Assembly: GCF_001640805.2 (NCBI RefSeq)
Contig: NC_066853.1
Location: 20,235,242-20,299,241, forward strand
DNA: 64,000 nucleotides
Direction of reading: 5' to 3'
Origin: Lates calcarifer
Taxonomy: Eukaryota > Chordata > Actinopteri > Centropomidae
The notes below the pieces were generated by a model that saw nothing but the letters and a program-made list of their open reading frames with translations, ran no database searches and was not told the origin of the DNA. Both the position numbers and the translations under genes were made by a program. Below, piece after piece: positions 39,601 to 64,000 of this stretch (its first letter is position 1; each line of letters begins with the position of its first letter).

Positions 39601-39769
39601 ATTTTTAGGTATCTATGTGCACCATGTTTTGCACTTGTCCAAGCTTGGAGATGACACAATACTAGTCAAGTGAGTCATAAGAAAACCAGTTATCAGTGGA
39701 TGACATGCATCAGTGGTGATTTTATTCTAGCTGCATGCCTCTCACAGGGTAAATAATAACTCCTATGTG

Positions 39770-39900
39770 TTTGTGCGGGGGCCTCGGCGCCGATTTTCCA
39801 ACCTTGCCGGGCCCCGTTTCCATTTCGCGTTGGAAGTGATGGAATTTCTAAAAAGGCTATCTCCGCCGGTTTATTCAATAATACATGAAGCGATGGCATC
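39770..39900. promoter_or_regulatory. GC-rich, CpG-rich block upstream of the Ig gene
   Basis: Sharp change from AT-rich flanks to a block with GGGCCTCGGCGCCGATTTTC and GCCGGGCCCCG, then TTTCGCG and CTCCGCCGGTTTATTC. It lacks a coding frame of family character and starts about 275 bases before the Ig gene. It could be a conserved noncoding element or a CpG promoter. The sequence alone cannot decide. Confidence 0.4.
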
Positions 39901-40143
39901 ATCCTGACACCCTACACCTCTCACTCTCAGGGCCAGCCATTAGCCCAGTCATGAGCGGAGAGCCGGAGAGACAGGCAAAATGGAGCGACAGTGGGGAGGT
40001 GGAGGCATTGATGAATAATTTAAAGTGAATCCAGTGTAGTTTGAAAGAATTCTGCCTGTCAGTCCTCCAGCCTCGCTCAGCCACTCTCAGTGTGTACAGC
40101 AGCGTGGACCAGATAGGAGACACGCTTTCAGCACTGGCATAAG

Positions 40144-40152
40144 CTTTAAATA
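40144..40152 (+). promoter_or_regulatory. TATA-like TTTAAATAG upstream of the Ig gene
   Basis: The motif sits 24 bases before the first ATG (40176) and 57 before the second (40209). A start site 25-30 bases downstream would fall at about 40172-40180, which would favour the second ATG as the translation start. Confidence 0.3.
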
Positions 40153-40175
40153 GCCTCCTGACTTGAGATTTCCAG

Positions 40176-41023
40176 ATGAACCTCCATGGCACCACAGGGA
40201 GTCTGAGGATGACTCCTTACGTCTGCTTGCTCCTCTGCTGGCTGGCTCTTCCTCTGCAAGGTAAAGGCTCATTGTACTTTAGCTTACTTTGACAACAAAG
40301 ATGTTGAGTTGGAGACAAGTTGAGGCGAGTAGACTCTCTCTTCATCACAAACTGCTGTCATCATTTTGTCAGATTGCTAAGCACAGCCAGAGGGAGGGTC
40401 ATAAAATTTGATCCATCAAATAGGCCAGAGGCATATTAACTGTGAGTGTGTTTAATTATGTGTTGTTCATCCTCAAGAGCTGACGCAGTCCATTCCCAAC
40501 AAACTGTGAGGTCTTGTAAAAGTTTTCTGAAGACACTGACTAACAAACATCTGCCAATATGGGACCTGAAGAGGCTGTTTTTGTCAAAGAGAAGAAAGCA
40601 ACACAAGAGCTTTTCTTTCAGCGCAGTTATAGTAACTGACTCCGGCTGTCTTGTGTTACAGGTCTGGAGATACTTGACCCTGAGGAGGTGGAATATATCC
40701 GCTCCCATGCTACAGCAACTGTGGGAGGCTCGGTCACCTTGGACTGTGGCTCCACCATGCCTAATATCTTCATCTGGGGCTTCACCAAACCAGGAACTGA
40801 TAATAACGTGGCGCTGGCTTACAACTACGGACAGGGGCCGAAACTCCAGTCTCAGACCAGCAGCCTGGGCCGCATGCAGGTGCCCATCAACACCTCCGCT
40901 TTAGTCATAGAGGAGCTTCAGAGGGATGCAGCGGGGATGTACACCTGCCAGGCTTTGTTTGACACAGACGAAGGAGCCAGGATAACTTTCTACTTCACCC
41001 GGCTGGATGTGGAGGACAACTGA
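40176..41023 (+). CDS. secreted single V-type immunoglobulin-domain protein, family unassigned
   Basis: Two coding exons, 40176-40260 and 40662-41023, join at CTGCAAG|GTAAAG and TGTTACAG|GTCTGG in phase 1 and give 148 residues. A hydrophobic segment (YVCLLLCWLALPL) ends near residue 29 and fits a signal peptide; translation may instead start at Met12 (40209). One Ig domain follows, with Cys57 (VTLDC), Trp67 (FIWGF), an N-glycosylation site at Asn105 and DAAGMYTC ending at Cys124. There is no membrane segment, so it looks secreted. The signal-plus-V-exon layout with a phase-1 intron is normal for Ig genes. Human VSIG10L2 lies beside CDON and is one possible relative, but further Ig exons are not seen downstream. 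It could also be a truncated or lineage-specific family member. Confidence 0.72.
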
Positions 41024-44000
41024 TGATGGCTTGTTTTTGATAACAACAGTCTCACAACTTCAACAGTGTGCTGCATTACTGTCTACTTTTAAAATTCAGC
41101 TCATAACCGTTGTGTGTATGAGCTGGTTCGTCCAAATTCACAAAAACATATTCTCAGATGTATCTCTAGGTATCTAGCCAGGTATCTGTGGATGGTTTAG
41201 GTTTTATTTGCATAGGGGGATGTGATATCTCTGAGAAGCTTGAGCTTTGTCAAGTTGTGTCGTGTAATTCATTCACTCAGCTTGGTTTTAGACACTTAGT
41301 TTTCTCGCAAAAACCTTGTGTTGGTGAGGTGTTTGAAAGACTGGGGGGGGTTAACAAGCACAACAACAACCAAAAAAAAGCTATTGAGTTGCATTATGGA
41401 GGACCGTTCGCCTTCAAAATCCATCTCTCACAATTTCCTCAACTTTATGTAATTGCAAAACAAAATTACTAAAGGACTTAACCATCAGTGTGTATTTTTG
41501 GAAACAGCATTGTGATGACTCAGGGTAACCCTCAGACCTTGCTGTGGACAGTTTTTTATTGCAACTACTCTCCACTGAAGAAACAGTCCCCAGAGAACAA
41601 AAACATTGTGTTCGGTTATTCTCTAGATAAGCTTTAACAATGTCCTGAAAACATGCAGCTATTGAATTTTTTAATGTCGTTTTTGGTCTTTTTTTTTTTT
41701 TTTCTTTTTCAGTGCTGAGAGCACCAACAAATGATGTTCCATTCAGCTCCATTGTTTTGAGGTGCAGGCAGACAAACCAGGAAAAACCTGGACGAACAAA
41801 AATGATCTCCATGACTAAATACAATTAAAGGTAACTGAGAGAAAACTGTCATTTGGATGAACTGATCTTTTAACACCAGACTGGACTGTAATACATACTG
41901 AAACGCTTTGATCAGTGAAAGAGTGCACTATTGTCTCCTGCAATCTTTGTAGCCATATAAACTTACAAAGCGTGACACCATGTAGACCTGAGGTTGCGGT
42001 TTCCATTTCAAATACTTCACCAGTCTTGTATTGTGTTGATTATTAAAACCATCTGGATTGCGGGTTCATTAGACAAGACTATTTTTTGTTTTTCTTGAAC
42101 TATATTGTTCATTACTTATCCTGCTTAATCCCAATAACCACCCTGCTGTGTTGTTTGTCTTTCTTTGAGTGCACTAGACTCATTGTTGAACTACTGTGTG
42201 TTGTCACCATCAAACAGAGTGAGAGACTGTGGTACATCCGGAGAAGACTGACACATCTCAACAATTTTAAAGCACATCGCTTCGAGGCTGCAAACTCTCA
42301 TTCCTGAATAATTTCTGGGGAAAATCTCAGCTCCTTTGAACTGACAGATACCTTGACAGAGATCCTTGCACATAAAACAAATGTTCTCTTAAATAATTCA
42401 TCCATATTAAAATAAACGTACCATTACTCATGCCTGAGTAGAGATGTCCTGGAGTGGTCGGTGAATAAAAATGACTGCGCAGCTGATTTATTTTTCAGCG
42501 ATTTTGGCTCTCAAGATTCATTCTGACTCATGTGAATGCCATTGATTTCATTCTGAAGCTTAGCTCATGTAAACAGGTCCGACCTGCTTGTCATCAATAG
42601 GCTCATTATTGATCCAGAGCAGGATGATTATGCGGAAATTGTGAAGTCTGTTGACAGGGAGAAAAGAGGAGGCGGTAAAAATGGATGCAGCTGGGATAAA
42701 GATGAGGCTGTATTTTTTGTTTTTCTTCCTGATTAAATCCAACAGGTGCGGTTGACAAACGCAACACTTTTACAGGCATGACAACCCAAAATGTCAGCTG
42801 TGTGACATATGCATGCATCAAGATCTGAGCCTGATTACAAATAAATGGCGGATATCCTTGAGGAAACATAGATTATTAGTCTTGTGCTGCATATGAGCTC
42901 ATCATTTGCTGGGACCCCACTGGAATTCTGTTGGAGTTCATCCAACCACAACATGCTTCACTTGGGGTTTGTGACATCTCAAGGATAAAAACCGCCGGGG
43001 GCTGAATCAAGCGAGTTAACAACACACTGCCCGATTCATAAGAATTGCATTCATTCAGGGTGTGCTGGAGAGGGGAGAGAGGAAGAATGGTGGGCGGAGG
43101 GGAGAGGGACTGGCGTTAACAGGTCGGCTCTGCAGCAAGGGGCAAAAATTCCAGGGCGGACAATGAGCTTTCTTGTTCCCATGGGCTCCTTAATGAAGGG
43201 GTGTAGCTGCGTGGGTAGAGGGTGCAGGGCCGGGCTGAGGGGAGAGTGCCGACTGACAGACGTGGGAGATGGAGAAGCAGCTCATTTAGAGACAACCCTG
43301 CCCTTATCTTCTCCTCATCAGCCCAGCCTGCATCTGTCAGCATCCCCTCTCTCTCCCCAGACCATTTCTCTTTCATTTCCAGCTTCATTTCCTACCCATT
43401 GTTTAGTTCCTTTTTCTTCCTAATGGTAGCAAAGGGAGTCATAGTGAAGACTCAAATAACTGCAAAGAAATAAAAAAAAAAAAAGTTAATGAGACTGTGC
43501 AAAAATTGGCCAGGTCTTTCCACCATTCTGGGCTTTGAGTCACTTTTTCGCTTTGGATTCCTCCTCCTCAAAAATAAACATTTTCTTGATCAGTGTACAT
43601 CTAAAAGCACTGGAGAGTTTCAGAACTGAGAAACTAAGGCAGGCTGTTCCTGGGAAAGAAGTGAGTTTAAGTCAAGTCAACTGGGCAAATGCCACCAGCC
43701 TCAACAGCACAACAGCCTCCATCACGACTAAAAATAACAGCCGGAAGAGGCTGTGCCACGCCTCAGCAGCAGGCGAGTAAATCCATGTGCCAGGAATATC
43801 CCATATACCATCAGGGGGAGGAGAGATGCCAGGCGAGCCAGGGCCTGGGGACTGGCAGCCGACTCTGGCACAAACACAGGCAGACAGGCACCAGGAATGG
43901 AAAGCCTGCACCACAGTCATCCTCAGTGAAGCACGGCCGGCCCTGTCATCTACCCGCTGCAATCCTATCAACTCCAATCAGCCAGCACACCACGGAGATT

Positions 44001-45757
44001 ATTTTAAAACCAATGGAGGGTTTAAGCCTTTAGAAAATGTGTTTGGCTTGCTCAGGCTGAAACCTGAGAAGAGTGTCTTACAACTGTTTTATGAATGAGT
44101 TATCTGCAGTCCAAAAGGAGCATCACGCACCTCCTCCTGTTTCTAATATACCACAGTCCATTTTGTTCTTTAGGGTGAGATAATACAGCTACAACACACA
44201 GCTTTTCATGTTGGCAGCTCAAACTGGCAATTCAAACTTCAATCCACAGAAATCATGGACTGTAATGTCATTAAACTGTGGCAGAAGGTTTTACCAACCT
44301 GTTGAGTCTGTGATTGCTTGTCTGTGATGGATTTGACATTCTGAGATTTCAATGAACCACAGTGGAGGTGAAGAAATACAGAATTTGTTTGTGTTGCTTG
44401 AATAACTGAGGAGTTTTGCTTGGGAAAAAAAAGCACTTTTCAAAAAGCAGTCTTTTCAAAAACAATGTCCCCTATTCTCTGGATGACCCAAAACACTGAT
44501 GTTCACCGATTCCATTGGGACTATTTCTCCTCCTTTCTCAGTACAATGAAACAAAACTATCTTAATTATACCGCACCGGGTTTGTAAAAAAAAAAAAAAC
44601 AACAACATGTTTTTGTGATCTGGGTGAACTGACCCTCTTTTATACCATGAATACCACACTGATAAGAGGATGAAGTTTTATCTGACTGGAGCATTTGCTG
44701 CCGTTTACAACAAAGCGCGTGTTAAACTTTAGATTTTGTTCTTCCTGGTGCCTGGAGATTTTGATCTAGATCTCTGCGTGATCTCAAAATCAGGAATGGT
44801 GGGAAAGTATTGTGTGTTTACCAGCAGCAGAGCAGTTTAAACATACAAAGTTTTTGTTTGAAACGACTGCTCACACTTCTCATTTCTGTTTTTAATGTAA
44901 CTACCCCAACTCCTCTAACAGATTGGGGCCAGTAGGTCAACAGTCCTCTCGAAGCAACAGTGCATTTCGCCTGTCTAAAGTGATGAGCTATCAAGTATTC
45001 ACTGAAGCAAAGAGCAGCAGCTTCAATCTGAACAGTGAAGGGAATGTTCACCCTGTTCAGGGGTCACTGCAGTGGAACAGCCCATCACAGAGCCACATCA
45101 AAGGCCTGCCAGAAATATCTATGGGTTTGGACTGAGAATGGGGAAATGCACAACGGCAATCATTCATCGGGCGTTGCACATAAAGGTGGGAAGGAAAGAC
45201 ATTAGAAATAGGTTGTTGTTTACTCTTCCATATCTTCTCTTTATATTATTACAAAACTTTACACAGACAATTGCTAATCTCCACACTCAAGTGGAACACA
45301 GAGGGACAAAACAACAAAAAATAAAAAGTATTTCTCATCCAAAAGGCATAAATAATATAAAAGACAAACTTTTTTTCTTTAAAACAGATACATTCATATG
45401 AAATAATATTTTACTACTACAAAAAATAAATAAGTCATCTAAAGAGTTTTTGATCTTTCATGAGAGTCTTCCCTCCAGTGGGATATAATTTCTGTCTTTG
45501 AGCAACACTCCCTTTTCTCTTAGTGTTTCCCTCCATCTGGCTTTGCTTTTTCTCAGTCTCTTGTCATCGCTCTCTTCTCCCACGTCACTCATCCCAGCTC
45601 AGTCCATCAACAGTTTTGTGTCCTTGTCACCGTAACATGCAGTGTCTCTGACTATCCCATCGCTGGTCCTCTGTGATATTTCCACAACTGTCTCTCTGCC
45701 TTGGTTTCTCTGAACCCTGCGCACTGCAGGAAGAGCGTGTTTGTGTGTGGGCTGCAT
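41024..45757. other. spacer between the Ig gene and the cdon 3' end
   Basis: A plus-strand AATAAA at about 42410 could end the Ig transcript. Two stretches resemble fish interspersed repeats: about 41640-41870, ending GGATGAACTGATCTTTTAA, and about 44470-44640, ending GGGTGAACTGACCCTC. GC-richer, non-coding stretches at about 42480-42700, 42890-43300 and 43670-44030 may be regulatory. The cdon 3'UTR must lie at the right edge, but I found no clear minus-strand AATAAA close to the stop. Confidence 0.45.
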
Positions 45758-63580
<17,823 letters not shown>

Positions 63581-64000
63581 GGTGCACTTTGACCCCTGTC
63601 AGCAGCCGTGTTGCCTGGCACGTACAACTGTGTCTGTTCAGCAAACCTGCAACACACAGAGGAGAAGAGAGACACATCAAACAAGAGCTCTGCCTGGAAA
63701 CACGACAGCATGCACATGAGCAACAGAGGAAGTGAAGCAGAAATAAACAGCTAAACACGCTGAAGGGAGATTTCAGAGGCGGATTTGAGCCAGGGGGAAA
63801 AAAATCCAGTAGGTTCCAAATGAATCCTATACGACAATCCTTCTAATCTTCACGACACATCCTCTTTACACACTCCTTGATCTCCACCTCCCACCCTCTC
63901 CTCTGACCCCTCTTCTCACCCACGTCTGTGTCTCCACGGAGGCTGGAATGTCCAGCCTCTCTGCCCCCCTGCTCCTCTTTCCCACTGGTCTGCTGAGATC

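Larger units (their letters stand above)
24761..40175. other. gene-poor spacer between bcl9l and the Ig gene
   Basis: About 15 kb without a gene I can support. It contains TG/CT microsatellites, homopolymer tracts (G at 35347-35363, A at 37298-37320, T at 38145-38166), two foldback-element copies (34215-34593, 36388-36635), a 24-base near-perfect inverted repeat at 29040-29063, an exon-like GC-richer patch at about 25965-26110 and a GC-rich block at 39770-39900. The longest open frames here (187 residues at 26128-25565 minus, 159 at 35653-35174 minus) lack recognisable domains. Confidence 0.6.

Overview
This window is vertebrate nuclear DNA from a ray-finned fish, most likely a percomorph teleost. 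Genes are split by GT-AG introns, the spacers are AT-rich with many CA/TG microsatellites, and there is a tRNA-derived SINE and several copies of a foldback element of a type common in percomorph genomes. There are no bacterial operons, CRISPR arrays, phage or plasmid features.

Layout. (1) 1-700, plus strand: the 3' end of a chemokine receptor, best matched to cxcr5 (TM5 end to C-tail, stop, poly(A) signal). (2) 1254-24760, minus strand: the complete bcl9l gene, a Wnt/beta-catenin co-activator. A CpG-rich first exon lies near 24.5-24.75 kb, a second untranslated exon at 10140-10213, the start codon at 9669 and the stop at 1254. Intron 1 is about 14 kb and holds a SINE. The last exon carries an apparent one-base frameshift. 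(3) 24.8-40.1 kb: a gene-poor spacer with microsatellites, two foldback-element copies, one exon-like island near 26 kb and a GC-rich block at 39.77-39.9 kb. (4) 40176-41023, plus strand: a two-exon gene for a 148-residue secreted single V-type immunoglobulin domain that I cannot assign to a family. (5) 41.0-45.7 kb: spacer with repeats. (6) 45758-63646, minus strand: cdon, a Hedgehog co-receptor, from the signal-peptide exon to the stop. I placed 19 coding exons by joining splice sites and checking reading phase. Its 5' untranslated first exon lies beyond the recognised part of the window.

The cxcr5-bcl9l order and convergent orientation match human 11q23.3, and cdon is on human 11q24, so the block supports the names used. 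bcl9l acts in canonical Wnt transcription and cdon in Hedgehog reception and cell adhesion. Their adjacency is synteny, not evidence of a shared pathway.

The observations most worth checking are four. The bcl9l last exon has a +1 frameshift, and coding-length arithmetic independently demands one surplus base. No fifth Ig domain of Cdon is visible, and a phase break between the Ig4 and FN1 exons proves that something is missing or hidden there. The orphan Ig gene and its GC-rich upstream block are unassigned. An exon-like patch near 26 kb is also unassigned.
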